NCBI GenBank assembly: GCA_949358305.1 | Contig: OX442315.1 | Coordinates: 23,402,427-23,466,426, forward strand | Direction: 5' to 3' | Origin: Strigamia acuminata | Lineage: Eukaryota; Arthropoda; Chilopoda; Geophilomorpha; Linotaeniidae | Length of the DNA stretch: 64,000 nt | Part shown: in pieces, positions 35,341 to 46,678 of the stretch | How the letters are laid out: every line of letters starts with the position of its first letter | Numbering within the stretch: position 1 is the first letter of the stretch | The notes under the pieces: model-generated | What the model saw: only the letters and a program-made list of their open reading frames with translations | Databases searched by the model: none | What the model was told of the DNA's origin: nothing | Position numbers and translations under genes: made by a program

Positions 35341-37032
35341 TTATTTCTTAAACGCTAGTGTAAGTCCATCACCAATATTTAACATTGTTATTTCAATTCT
35401 GTTATCATTTCTCAATTTATCATTTAACTTTCTCATATGCGAAGCACCTGGACGAGTTGAAAATTCATCCAGAACGGAACCACTCCATAAAACCTGAAAG
35501 TAAAGTTAATTTTTTAATCTACTGGTTTGGGTACGTACCAAATTAAAAAACAAAATAGCAGAAACAAATTAAAAAACAAAAAAAAAGGAAAACAAGAAAT
35601 ATATTTCACTAAGTATAAGCCTTCAAGTATATGATACATGAAGTTTATGAATATGATCATCAATTTTGAATGCTGTCCGTTTCATTTGCCCGTATTCATC
35701 TTTTTTCTACTTTTTATGTACTTTCGGATCACTTCTACTCTGGCCGCAAGCCTAGTGGTTTAAAGGATTGTTTTGGGACTTCAGTTTTGGGACTCCAAGG
35801 CCAAAAGATAAAACATTAAACCAAAAGGATGTATGATTGCCCTCAAAAGCAGATATAATGCAGAGCCGTATCAATTTAGATTAGGTATTCTTAACCCCAG
35901 AGTTACATAAAAAAATGATTTTCTGTTTTTGAACATTAAAATCGAGAAAAACACGCTGTGTGCCAAAATTATTTTTCATGTATTATTTGAAAAAAAATAT
36001 GGTTCAGGAAAGGGTTGCCATATTTTTGGACGGAAAACCGGCATAAGAGGCCGAAATCAGGGCAGCATTACCCTTGTGAATACTTGATGCGCGAAATTGT
36101 TAGTTTACTACTTACATTGTCGAGTGCAATTATGCCACCTTTTCTTATAAGCTGTAATGATTTTTCGTAATATACATCGTAGCCTGGTTTGTCCGCATCT
36201 ATGAAAACAAGGTCGAAGCTTCCTGCTTTTCCTCTTTCCAAAAATTCATCTAAACACACATTCAAATAAGAAATATATAATTCTTCGACTAAAGATTATT
36301 CTATGTTTTTTGTATCTTCTACCCAAAGTTTTCTCCGCAGGTTGAATCTTGATATCTATTTTATGTTCAACTCCAGCCTGTTTTCATCAAAACATTACAA
36401 ATAAAATTCATTAAAACAAATTCCTAAATTGACTGAGTTACCTCTTTCGAGTTACCTCTTTCCAGTATGATTTTCCAATATTCATAAACTCTTCACTCAC
36501 ATCACAAGCAATAACTTGACCATCATCAGGTAAAGCCAAAGCAAACCCCAACGTCGAAAATCCAGTAAAAACACCTTAAAAACAAAATTACTTTAATGGT
36601 TATCGATGCATATCTACCTAATAGTTGGTATTCTTTATTACCTATTTCAATCACCCTTTTAGCATTTATTGCTCGAATTAAATTTTGTAATAATTGGCAA
36701 ATTTCAGGTGCACCCATCATTAATCCAAGAGGATGCTGTAAAGTCTCTTTTTTCAGTTTCTCTTGAACTGGTAACAGTCGCAATGAGTGATTCGTGATAT
36801 ACTCTGTCACAGGATCCTTATTTTCAAAGCTCTTCCAGGCACTTGGTCGATTTACTGAACTCTTATTTGTGCAAATTCCTATTTAAAATAAAAATAAAAT
36901 AATATATTAATTTGTACAATCCAGGTGCAAATTAATGAAAATCAAATTACTTAAGGCATAACCAGTCACAGCGCCAGCGACGACGCCAGTACCCAAAGCT
37001 ACGGACGACTGCACTGATATAGTGTTTCCCAT
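35341..37032 (-). CDS. COMTD1: COMTD1-like O-methyltransferase, copy a (with N-terminal anchor)
   Basis: Minus-strand exons 36951-37032, 36642-36878, 36456-36574, 36323-36377, 36116-36249 and 35341-35493 join in phase to 259 residues, matching vertebrate COMTD1 (262). The first exon supplies a weakly hydrophobic Gly/Ala-rich leader ([16 protein letters not shown]), the usual membrane/mitochondrial anchor. The SAM-dependent class I fold follows: [18 protein letters not shown] (motif I), [10 protein letters not shown], and the metal-binding [10 protein letters not shown] with IIALDN, as in COMT/CCoAOMT. It ends [10 protein letters not shown], as in human. The exact substrate is unknown. Exon 3 ends at a tandemly duplicated donor (see findings). 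It lies 1.04 kb downstream of copy b on the same strand, with an identical exon layout from exon 2 on. Confidence 0.92.
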
Positions 37033-38074
37033 TTTAATTGCGTACTTCCTCAAAAAACTTCTAACAATTATCAAAAGTTATTGCTTGCGCTACCTAAATG
37101 TTATACTCTGTATTCACCTACGTGAATCAATAATTCTAAAAAAAATTTAATACTGCAATTACTTGCCTTGTGACCACCTGTTCCACAGATCATACGTTTA
37201 AAGTGATAATTTGGTTCCCATACAGTGCGAGGTACAGAGTCTGAAAAAAAAGCCGTAAAAAGTCTTTTTTGCGCTGACGTCATAATTTCTCATACTCAAT
37301 CGGATCAAGGTCAAAGGCAATGGCATTTTCTCGAAAAGTTGAGAATAATTTTTTTTATTTTTTCGATAACTTCAGAGTTCTCGATTCGCTATTGTTGGCG
37401 CATGGTGATAATAATTTCGGGAAAAAATTTCTGTTCCGATAACATTGACGTTTTTTCGATCGAAAACGAGGATTTGGCCTTGAAAGCATAGGCATAGCAA
37501 GGATATATCCTTGGGCATAGTATGGCGTAGGTTGAGTGCTGCCACAAGTGACAAAGAAGAGCGTTCCCTCTACAGTATTTTCTCGAGTAAGAGCCGCGGC
37601 TCTTATTCAAAATGGGCATCCTGAGCCTCGGCTCTTTTTCGAGGGCGGCTCTTATATATATATTTTGATTGAAATTTCAATTTTTTTATTAAAATTTTAT
37701 TTTTCTCAGTGAAATTTTAATTTTTTTCATTAAAATTTCACTTTTTTAAAAAAAAAAATTTCTATCTAAATAACCATCATCATCGACGAATGTTCCATTA
37801 ACCGTTTCCTGTTTGGTTACAAAAGCAAAAATTAGTTTAAAAGATAAAATGTTTCAGATAAACACCAACAATATTATTTTATTTGAAAAACAGCTTCTCA
37901 CGTCTCCAAAAAGTAACATTTTATTTATTTATTTTTTTAAAGTAATAATATCTTGCCTAACTAGACTAAAAATTTCTTCTATGTAGGCAAGAGTCTTTTA
38001 CCTATTAATATATTCCATTTATTTACCTACATACATATACTACAAAATTAATTGTCAAGAAAATGTCAAAAAAA
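37033..38074. other. Spacer between the COMTD1 copies, with CRE and a perfect GC-rich palindrome
   Basis: Near the copy-a start is a minus-strand ORF at 37101-37283 (60 codons, MTSAQKRLFTAFFSD...) of unknown meaning. A CRE palindrome TGACGTCA is at 37275-37282. An 18-bp perfect palindrome TAAGAGCCGCGGCTCTTA at 37588-37605 is followed by two more GGCTCTT-containing copies (about 37630 and 37647). The rest is AT-rich, with repeated (T)GAAATTTYAATTTTTT phrases at 37668-37745. Confidence 0.5.
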
Positions 38075-39147
38075 TTATTTTTTAAAAGCCAATGTGAGAC
38101 CATCTCCCATAGTCAGCATTGATATTTCAATTCTGTCATCATCTTTCAACTTTTTGTTCAATTGTTTTATTTCTGTAACACCTTCAAAAGTTGAATTTTC
38201 ATCCAGAACAGAACCAAACCATAGAACCTGAAAGAAAAGTACGGTATATTTCTTTAAAAACTAAAAGACGGAAACAAAAACCCAAGAAAAACTATAAAAA
38301 TGCCGCTGCCCCAGTTTACTGCCAGTGCCAGTCTGCCACTATCTCTCATGATCGAAACGTCAAATCCAAAGAAACGTGATTTTTAAATTATCTTTTATAA
38401 TTTGTACTCACATTATCAATTGCAATTATGCCACCTTTTCTTAAAAGCTGTAATGATTTTTCGTAATATAAATCATACTTTTCTTTGTTCGCATCTATGA
38501 AAATTAAATCAAAACTTTCTGCTTCTCCATTTATCATCAAATCGTCTGCATATAAATTTAAATAAACAAGAAATATGTAGTTCGTTAAGTATAAAACACC
38601 ACAAATACTATTACAACTTTCTATATTTAATAATCAATATTTTGTGAATTAAACTATACCATACCCAAAGTTTTTTCTGCTGATTGAATCCGAATATCTA
38701 TTTTTTGTTCAATTCCGGCCTATTTTCATCAAAGCTTTACAAATAAAATTCAGATTTCAATATTGGTTTAGTTACCTCTTTCCAGTATGGTTTTCCAATT
38801 TTCATAAACTCCTCAGTGATATCACAAGCAATAACTTGACCATCCTCAGGTAATGCCAAAGCAAACCCCAACGTGGTACAACCAGTATAAACACCTTGAA
38901 AATAAAATTAATCCAAAGATCTACAGCAGTATTATTTTTTACCTATTTCAATCACTCTTTTAGCATTTATTACACGAATTAAATTTTGTAATAATTGACA
39001 AACTTCAGGTGAAGCCATCATGATTGCAAGTTTATGTTTTGCGGTTTCATTTTTAAGCTTTTCTTGTACTGGCAGAAGCCGCAATGAATGAGTGACAGTA
39101 TATTTTGATAACGGGTCATCACCTTTCTTCAAATTCAAATGTTCCAT
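38075..39147 (-). CDS. COMTD1: COMTD1-like O-methyltransferase, copy b (no anchor)
   Basis: Minus-strand exons 38943-39147, 38776-38894, 38665-38719, 38412-38545 and 38075-38227 join in phase to 221 residues. The last four exons have exactly the same lengths as in copy a (119, 55, 134 and 153), which marks a tandem gene duplication. The first exon starts [20 protein letters not shown], so the N-terminal anchor of copy a is missing and the protein may be cytosolic. The SAM fold is intact ([27 protein letters not shown]). The metal/catalytic stretch reads FIDANKEKY instead of FIDADKPGY, keeping the first Asp and the Lys, and IIAIDN is kept. It is probably active, with altered location or substrate. 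Confidence 0.9.
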
Positions 39148-41005
39148 TATGCTTATATTTTGATAATTATGTCTTTATAAAAACAAAAAACAAAATAATA
39201 ATAAATGAAATAGTTCATGAATACCACCAGAAAAAAGTGAGCCAATAATTTATATCCATAATTTATTGAGTTCCCTGGTACCACCGACTGCACAGATGTC
39301 AGGTTTTGCAGATAGTGCTTGACTGATATTGTAATTACCCGTTATCAGCCTGTATTGATATTGCCCTACTAAATGTCGGCTGATAACGATATCGACACCA
39401 ATATTTTTGTCAAATTAATTATTTTTAATACAAAAAGTTTAAATAGTGTAGTGTTTTGCTATCAATTTTGATTGATACATAATATTATTCTGGTCTGTGT
39501 ATTTGTTGCCTCGGTTGCTTAGCATTAGAATTCTGGTCCCAGGCGTAAGATTTGCAGATCCTACGCCTGGGACCAGAGTTCTAATTTTTGCTCATCCAAA
39601 AGACAATTTTAGAAAAATTTCGGATTGTTTTGCTAAATCCAATACGTTTGTAAATATTTTATGAATTTCCAAAAGATTGTTAGTTTATCCATGGCTAGAT
39701 ACAACACATTGCTAGCCACGGTCAGTCATTTCTGTCTTCTTTGATTGTGCACAAAAAAAATTAGTCATTTGCTCACTTTAATCTAACCATGGCTGTGGAA
39801 AGGTTATAATGAGAAAATGGACTGTTTCCCACAATTCCCACAACGAAAGAGGAATCAGAGAGAAAGCAGGACCAATTAAAAATTAAACTTTGTATTTTGC
39901 AAATACATATGTAAAAAAAACGTTTACGAATGTCACAAATTTACCCGCATTGAACAAGAATAAAATAATAAAACGTTTTACCTGTTGCATTAAGTAGTTT
40001 ATAGTTTCTCAGCTTGGACTGAATTTGTTGTTCAACTTCCACACTATCGTAGCTATCGTAACTACTCTTAAGTAAGACAATAATCTGACCAAAGTGCAAG
40101 CACAGATTCCACTATCTGTGATAAATGTGTTTGAGCAAGGAGTAAACAGCCAAAATAAATTGACACAATAACTGCAAAGTAGTTATCTAACACTTGAAAT
40201 TGGACACCATTATATTTGTAATGGAATGTCATAACATTGGCCTGCTCTGCTGTTAGTGTATCCATGCAGTAGGTCAAAGGATTTTTATTTTTTTAAATAT
40301 TTTATTCTCACAAATCAATCGATACAGAGACCAGAGACTATTTTGTACCTCTTAAATTGATTTGATTGAGATCAGTGGGTTGACTTTCTTAAGTAGCTTC
40401 ATTTCTCAAAACATTGCATCATCAAAATAGCGATGTATTTGTTAATAAAATCTACTACTTCATTTGTATACTGAATACAATGACTTGTTTAGTCATTTTT
40501 TCCTCATTTTTTTTAAATTCAAAGGCTTTCATGATTTTATGGTTAAAAGACATCATTTTCAACCAAATTTGATCCGTCAGCTCAGCTTGATGATCCTCGG
40601 CCATCCATAAATCACTTGAAATTTAAAATTTTGGTTCTACTTCGACGCTACATGTTTGCAAATGGCTCCATCAAAGATAAATGTCTTTAATTGTTAGGTT
40701 TTAACACACTTTTCTACATTTTAAACAGGTTTGAATTGCATTGCACCAGTATCCAGTCCACTCTCAGCTCAATCATAATGGAAACCATTTAGAAACATTT
40801 ATGTAATAATTTTTTTTCTGTAATTTATTTATTAATTTATAAAATAGAAAAAGAACCAACATTTTAACCAAATTTTTCAAAAAGTTTATTTGAAAAAAAA
40901 AATATTTCAGGAAAGTTTCAATTGAATAAATTATATATTAGATAAACTAGCCTACAAATATTTAGGTTTCGACATTAGATTTGTAAAACTAATGAGAAGA
41001 CAAAT
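39148..41005. other. Repeat-rich spacer with hairpins and unassigned minus-strand exon-like stretches
   Basis: No confident gene. It has a long perfect-type hairpin at 39525-39584, a shorter one at 39340-39388, and inverted ATGGCTAG/CTAGCCA-type phrases near 39690-39720 and 39788. On the minus strand, 39982-40066 reads like a spliced exon (SSYDSYDSVEVEQQIQSKL, ending at a GTAAAA donor), and the adjoining 40068-40277 is an open frame with a hydrophobic centre. I could not link them into a gene. Confidence 0.4.
39525..39584. repeat. Strong hairpin, 23-bp arms
   Basis: Arms 39525-39547 and 39562-39584 are inverted copies with one mismatch (GGTCCCAGGCGTA and its complement are perfect), around a 14-base loop. 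The stem is GC-richer than its surroundings. It could be a hairpin RNA, a palindromic transposon end or a recombination product. Confidence 0.85.
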
Positions 41006-42083
<1,078 letters not shown>

Positions 42084-43081
42084 TGGAAAGAATAATGTTA
42101 TGAAGGTAGTGAGAACCGTCTTTTCAGCGCAGCCATTGAATTAATCTTTTGCTTCATACGCGCTCTCGCCCTGCTGCGGCAGTGTGTGCAATCACATAAA
42201 TGGCTGCTAAATGCAACAAGGCTCAAGCGAGGTTCAAGGACAAGTTAACATAGGAAAATTTTGATTTTTCAAGCAAACATTTTATTGTCAAACTACTCTT
42301 TAGAGACTATGTATAAATGTATTTTATTTAAAAATATAAAAACGTGTTTTTAGCCCTGTCTTTGTTCTATCGTTCTATGTGATTTCCACGATTGATTATT
42401 CAAAATCCAAATAAATTTTGAATTTTTTAAATAGAAACTAAGCGATGAATTTTATCTTCTTTTAGATGATTTTAAATATTTGTGTACATATACGAAAGTA
42501 ACCGTTGTAAAAAGATAATTTCAAAATAGTGAGGTAATGCAGCAAAACAAACTACTATTTGCTTTTCTGCAGTACCCGGCGATTTATACATTTCCAAATA
42601 TACAATTTCTCAAAATAAGTAAATTTGATACGTAATTGCGTTTGTTCTTGACGTGACAATTGTCATTTTGATACCTGAAGTACTCGTATCAGTTTATTTT
42701 GGGAATCTTCGTATGAAGCCATGCAGTACGAAATACCACATTAGCTCAATGCTCTACAAGATTTTAATTACAAATAATAATACTCAAATTGAAAACACTT
42801 TTATATTCATGATTATTTTCATTGTGATTTATGGTGATTGGTATAGACTATCGACATAATAGCTGTTGCTGATCACTCAACCATCTGATTGTGACACAAC
42901 AGTATCGCATCTAACCTAGGACGATTAACTCTGGAATATGTCACGCGTTCCTGATACAGGTGACAGGGTCAAGATAAAAGAAAACAATTTTTCACTCAAG
43001 GTAATTACAAGTTACAGCACATATTTGCCGCAACTAATTGCTAAACCACTTCAATTAGCGACTTTTAATTAAAACATCGTC
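42084..43081. other. Upstream region of TEX261 and the first Tret1 gene
   Basis: About 1 kb between divergent genes, with no coding sequence I can support. The part next to TEX261 (42120-42240) is less AT-rich than the rest and probably carries its promoter. Confidence 0.5.
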
Positions 43082-44491
43082 ATGGTATCGGCCGAATTCC
43101 TCAATGGAATAGGCATTGATGATAAAATAATGTTGGCGGCAGGCAGGAGTCATCCGAGATTCAAAAACCAATTCATCGCTTCATTCATTGCTTGCGTCTC
43201 AACAATATCTATGGGCCTATGTCTTGGCTACTCGTCCCCGGCGGTTTGGGACATGAAAAAACCCGGACGACGACTGCATTTAAACGATCAACAAGTGAGT
43301 TTATTTTCAAGTTTAATGACAATCGGAGCGTTCTGCGGGGGACTAGTAGCTGGAGTTATCGTCGATTACCTCGGCAGAAAACTAGCTTATCTAATCACCT
43401 GCATCCCGTTTGTCGTCGGATGGCTGATGATCACCTACGCCGAGTCCGTGGGGATGCTATATCTTGGCCGTATCGTCACGGGCTTCTGTGTTGGAATAAC
43501 TTGTTTGAACACGTCGGTTTACATCACCGAAATAGCTTCGCCCCAAATTCGAGGCGTCCTCGGTTCATGGTTCCAACTCTTCGTCAATTTTGGCATTTTA
43601 ACAGCGTATTCTGTGGGTGCGTACGTCCCCTGGTCATATTTGTCTCTATTTTCCGCAACAGTGCCTATATTATTCATGGTGCCCATGTGTTTTATGCATG
43701 AATCTCCCATTTGGTTATTACGACAAGGGAATACCGAAGGTGCCATGCAATCCCTTTGTTTTTTTCGAGGTGAAAATTACGATATTCAAGGCGAGTTGGA
43801 TGACCTGAAACGTGAAAAGCAAAACGAAGTGGAATTATCCGTTAAGGAATTACTAAATCCCGCTATATTCAAGCCACTGCTGATCATCGAGGTGGAGATG
43901 TTTTTACAGCAGTTTTGCGGAATCAACGCGGTTGTGTTCAATCTCGTGTCGATTTTCGCCAAGGCCAAGTCTTCACTGAGTCCGAATGAGCAAGGGATGA
44001 TAGTGGGCGGCCTGATGGTCGTGGCATCTGTCGTCGGGTCGATTTTCATGGACAAAGCTGGTCGGCGCATTTTGTTGTTGGTTGGTTCAGTGGTGATGTG
44101 TGTCAGTTTGTTTTTGCTGGGAACGTTTTTCTATCTGTACGAACATTATCGGGAAACCGCAGATCGAGTCACTTGGCTGCCAATATTGTGTACGGTACTT
44201 TTTGTCTTTATTTTCAATATTGGTTTTGGACCTATTCCATGGCTTTCAATGAGTGAACTTTTCCCAGCGAAAGCTGTCAGTTTCGCGTCGAGTTTGGCGA
44301 CTGCAACGAATTGGATGTCTGCTTTTATAATAACGAAAACATATCAGGATTTAGAAACGGCGCTTTCATCGTACGGTGTTTTTTGGTTCTACGGTAGTAT
44401 ATGTTTCGTGGCCATTCTTTTTGTGTGTTTTTTTGTACCCGAAACAAAAGGTAAATCTCCTGAAGAAATTCAGAAAATGTTTAAACCTTGA
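43082..44491 (+). CDS. Tret1: Tret1-like facilitated trehalose/sugar transporter, copy 1
   Basis: One intronless exon of 469 codons, with twelve membrane helices in the sugar-porter (MFS) pattern. Motifs are DYLGRKLAYL after helix 2, SPQIRGVLGSWFQLFVNFGIL, QQFCGINAVVF in helix 7, MDKAGRR, GFGPIPWLSMSELFP and the C-terminal VPETKGKSPEEIQ. Close relatives are insect Tret1 proteins, which move trehalose (or other sugars) down its gradient across the plasma membrane between fat body, haemolymph and tissues. The normally conserved PESP(K/R)WL after helix 6 reads MHESPIWLL here: Pro is replaced by His. It is followed 762 bases later by a paralogue on the same strand. Substrate is not provable from sequence. 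Confidence 0.92.
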   Translation: MVSAEFLNGIGIDDKIMLAAGRSHPRFKNQFIASFIACVSTISMGLCLGYSSPAVWDMKKPGRRLHLNDQQVSLFSSLMTIGAFCGGLVAGVIVDYLGRKLAYLITCIPFVVGWLMITYAESVGMLYLGRIVTGFCVGITCLNTSVYITEIASPQIRGVLGSWFQLFVNFGILTAYSVGAYVPWSYLSLFSATVPILFMVPMCFMHESPIWLLRQGNTEGAMQSLCFFRGENYDIQGELDDLKREKQNEVELSVKELLNPAIFKPLLIIEVEMFLQQFCGINAVVFNLVSIFAKAKSSLSPNEQGMIVGGLMVVASVVGSIFMDKAGRRILLLVGSVVMCVSLFLLGTFFYLYEHYRETADRVTWLPILCTVLFVFIFNIGFGPIPWLSMSELFPAKAVSFASSLATATNWMSAFIITKTYQDLETALSSYGVFWFYGSICFVAILFVCFFVPETKGKSPEEIQKMFKP

Positions 44492-45253
44492 CATTTTTAA
44501 TTTTTATTTTTTTAAAAATAAATTAATCACGTTATCACAGCTATTGTTTGCACAGTATTTATATAAATATATATAACACTTTTTTGCTATATATTGATAT
44601 TTTCTTATCTTCATTTCACTACTGTTTTAAAAGATAAAGTTTCTTTGATAAATGTTCAATTAAATGAAGTGTGTGATCAATTACACTTTAATTGTCAAGT
44701 TATATAAAAATAATTTGAAAATTTTATTCTATTTTTTGTTGGTGAGAAATTACACACACAATAAAAACAAATAGATTTAACATTTATTTATAAATCGTCT
44801 GGTTTTATTTATTTTTACACGTGTAAAGTAAGTACACACAATTTTTTTCCCTATCTTCCAAACCAAATTATTTTTGTGGCTTCTTGCTAACCCCCCTGTT
44901 GTAAGCAAGGTCATTTGAAGTTCATTTAAGGGTCATCTATTCCATTCCACAAGCACCTTTCACTATTTACACTCGCCTCGTTTGTGCAACGTAGCAGTCT
45001 GAAGAGAAAACCAACTCCTTAATATTTGCATAATCCCATTCATCACTTTTCGGCGACACTCGTTCCCAAAGCCTGAATTATCTTGACGCATTCTTGTTAT
45101 CGTTCCAGTCTTTTTTTATTTAGTTATCTTTGGATGAGCGACGTAAAAGTTCGAATTTAGGTCATAAAATTATCTCAAGATTACCGAAGTCCAGCTACAC
45201 CCGATCACAGTTGTAATTGTGAGTAGGTAACTCGAAGGAAACCGTCAATCAAC
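44492..45253. other. Spacer between the two Tret1 genes
   Basis: AT-rich 3' UTR of copy 1 (AATAAA at 44517-44522), then a somewhat richer segment from about 44900 that presumably holds the promoter of copy 2. No ORF of interest. Confidence 0.6.
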
Positions 45254-46678
45254 ATGGGCAAACCAGACCGGACAAACGGTTCGTCTCGAAGCAAAACAAA
45301 CCCCGAAAAGATGGATGAATATGTAGTCAAAGTGGCCGTCAAAACTCAATTTTTAGCCGCTTTGATCGCATGCTTGGCGGCAGTCTCGGTGGGAATGTGC
45401 GTCGGTTACACGTCAACTGCAGAGCCGGACATGAAATTACCGGGCCATCGATTTCACTTAATAACTGATTCGGAGAAGTCGCTTTTTGCCAGCCTAGCCA
45501 ACGTCGGCGCTTTGTGCGGCGGTTTAATCGCCGGTTTCATCGTGGATTTCCTCGGCCGTAAGACAGCCTTAATTTACATGGCAATTCCAAATGTGGTGGG
45601 TTGGTTGTGCATAATCTACGCCGAGTCCATCGGTTTACTTTACTTCGGCCGTTTGATAACTGGTATTTGCACCGGTGTCGCGTGTCTCAACACTCCAGTT
45701 TACATGGCAGAAATCGCCTCTCCTGAAATCCGGGGCGTTCTAGGCTCTGGGTTTCAACTGTTCGTAAACATCGGCATTCTTTTTTCGTATATCGTGGGAG
45801 CGTACGTTCCGTGGTCATTTCTGGCAGTTGTATCATCAGTTGTACCGATTTTACTCATGGCATTGATGATTCTGATGCCTGAATCACCCATGTGGCTCGT
45901 GCGACAAGGTCGAATCACGGAGGCTATGGACTCACTCACGTGGCTCCGTGGGCCCGATGCGGACGTTCGACAGGAATTGGAAAGTCTACGTGATCAACAA
46001 ACCGCTCAAGGTGCAATTTCGATTAAGGAATTTTTGAAGCCTTCGTTACTTAAACCGTTAATATTGATGCTGGCGCAAATGTTTATTCAGCAATTTGCGG
46101 GTATCAACGCTGTTGTGTTTAATGCTGTGTTGATTTTTCAAATGGCAGGAAGTTCAATGGATTCGAAGACCGAAGCGATTATTGTTGCTCTAGTTATGGT
46201 TGTTGCGAGTATTGTTGCAGCTATTTTGATGGATAAAGCCGGTAGACGACTCCTGCTGCTTATGTCTGCCGCTTGTATGGGTCTGAGTTTAATCGTTTTG
46301 GGGTCTTACTTCTATGTTCACGCTCATGACAAAGTGACTGCAGCGAGTATGTCTTGGCTTCCAATAGTTTGTTTAATTTTGTATTGTTTTGTTTTCAATA
46401 TCGGATTCGGCCCAATTCCGTGGCTAATGATGGCGGAACTTTTCCCCAGTCAAGCCAGAGGTTTCGCTAGTAGTTTGGTCACAGCATCTTCCTGGACGAT
46501 GGCTTTTATTATTACCATGACATTTGCCGGTTTGCAAAATGCATTGCAGCCTTACGGTGTTTTTTGGTTTTTTGGTGGTGTATGCGTAGCTGCAATTCCA
46601 TTTACTTGGTTCTTTGTGCCAGAAACTAAGGGAAAATCAATGCAGGAAATTCAAAAGTATTTCAATAAGGAAATATAA
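45254..46678 (+). CDS. Tret1: Tret1-like facilitated trehalose/sugar transporter, copy 2
   Basis: One intronless exon of 474 codons and about twelve helices, clearly a tandem paralogue of the preceding gene. All sugar-porter signatures are intact: DFLGRKTAL, SPEIRGVLGSGFQLFVNIGIL, MPESPMWLVRQG (the standard PESP form), QQFAGINAVVFN, MDKAGRRLLLL, GFGPIPWLMMAELFPSQARG and VPETKGKSMQEIQ. The N-terminal 35 residues are hydrophilic and unlike copy 1. The third codon position is richer in C/G than in neighbouring genes, perhaps reflecting higher expression. It is expected to be a plasma membrane uniporter for trehalose or glucose. Confidence 0.93.
   Translation: MGKPDRTNGSSRSKTNPEKMDEYVVKVAVKTQFLAALIACLAAVSVGMCVGYTSTAEPDMKLPGHRFHLITDSEKSLFASLANVGALCGGLIAGFIVDFLGRKTALIYMAIPNVVGWLCIIYAESIGLLYFGRLITGICTGVACLNTPVYMAEIASPEIRGVLGSGFQLFVNIGILFSYIVGAYVPWSFLAVVSSVVPILLMALMILMPESPMWLVRQGRITEAMDSLTWLRGPDADVRQELESLRDQQTAQGAISIKEFLKPSLLKPLILMLAQMFIQQFAGINAVVFNAVLIFQMAGSSMDSKTEAIIVALVMVVASIVAAILMDKAGRRLLLLMSAACMGLSLIVLGSYFYVHAHDKVTAASMSWLPIVCLILYCFVFNIGFGPIPWLMMAELFPSQARGFASSLVTASSWTMAFIITMTFAGLQNALQPYGVFWFFGGVCVAAIPFTWFFVPETKGKSMQEIQKYFNKEI

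Noticed and set aside
37101-37283. Minus-strand ORF MTSAQKRLFTAFFSD as an extra N-terminal exon of COMTD1-a, leaving at a GC-type AAG|GCAAGT.
   Set aside because: Neither plausible acceptor before the copy-a start keeps the frame; stops intervene. At most it is 5' UTR.
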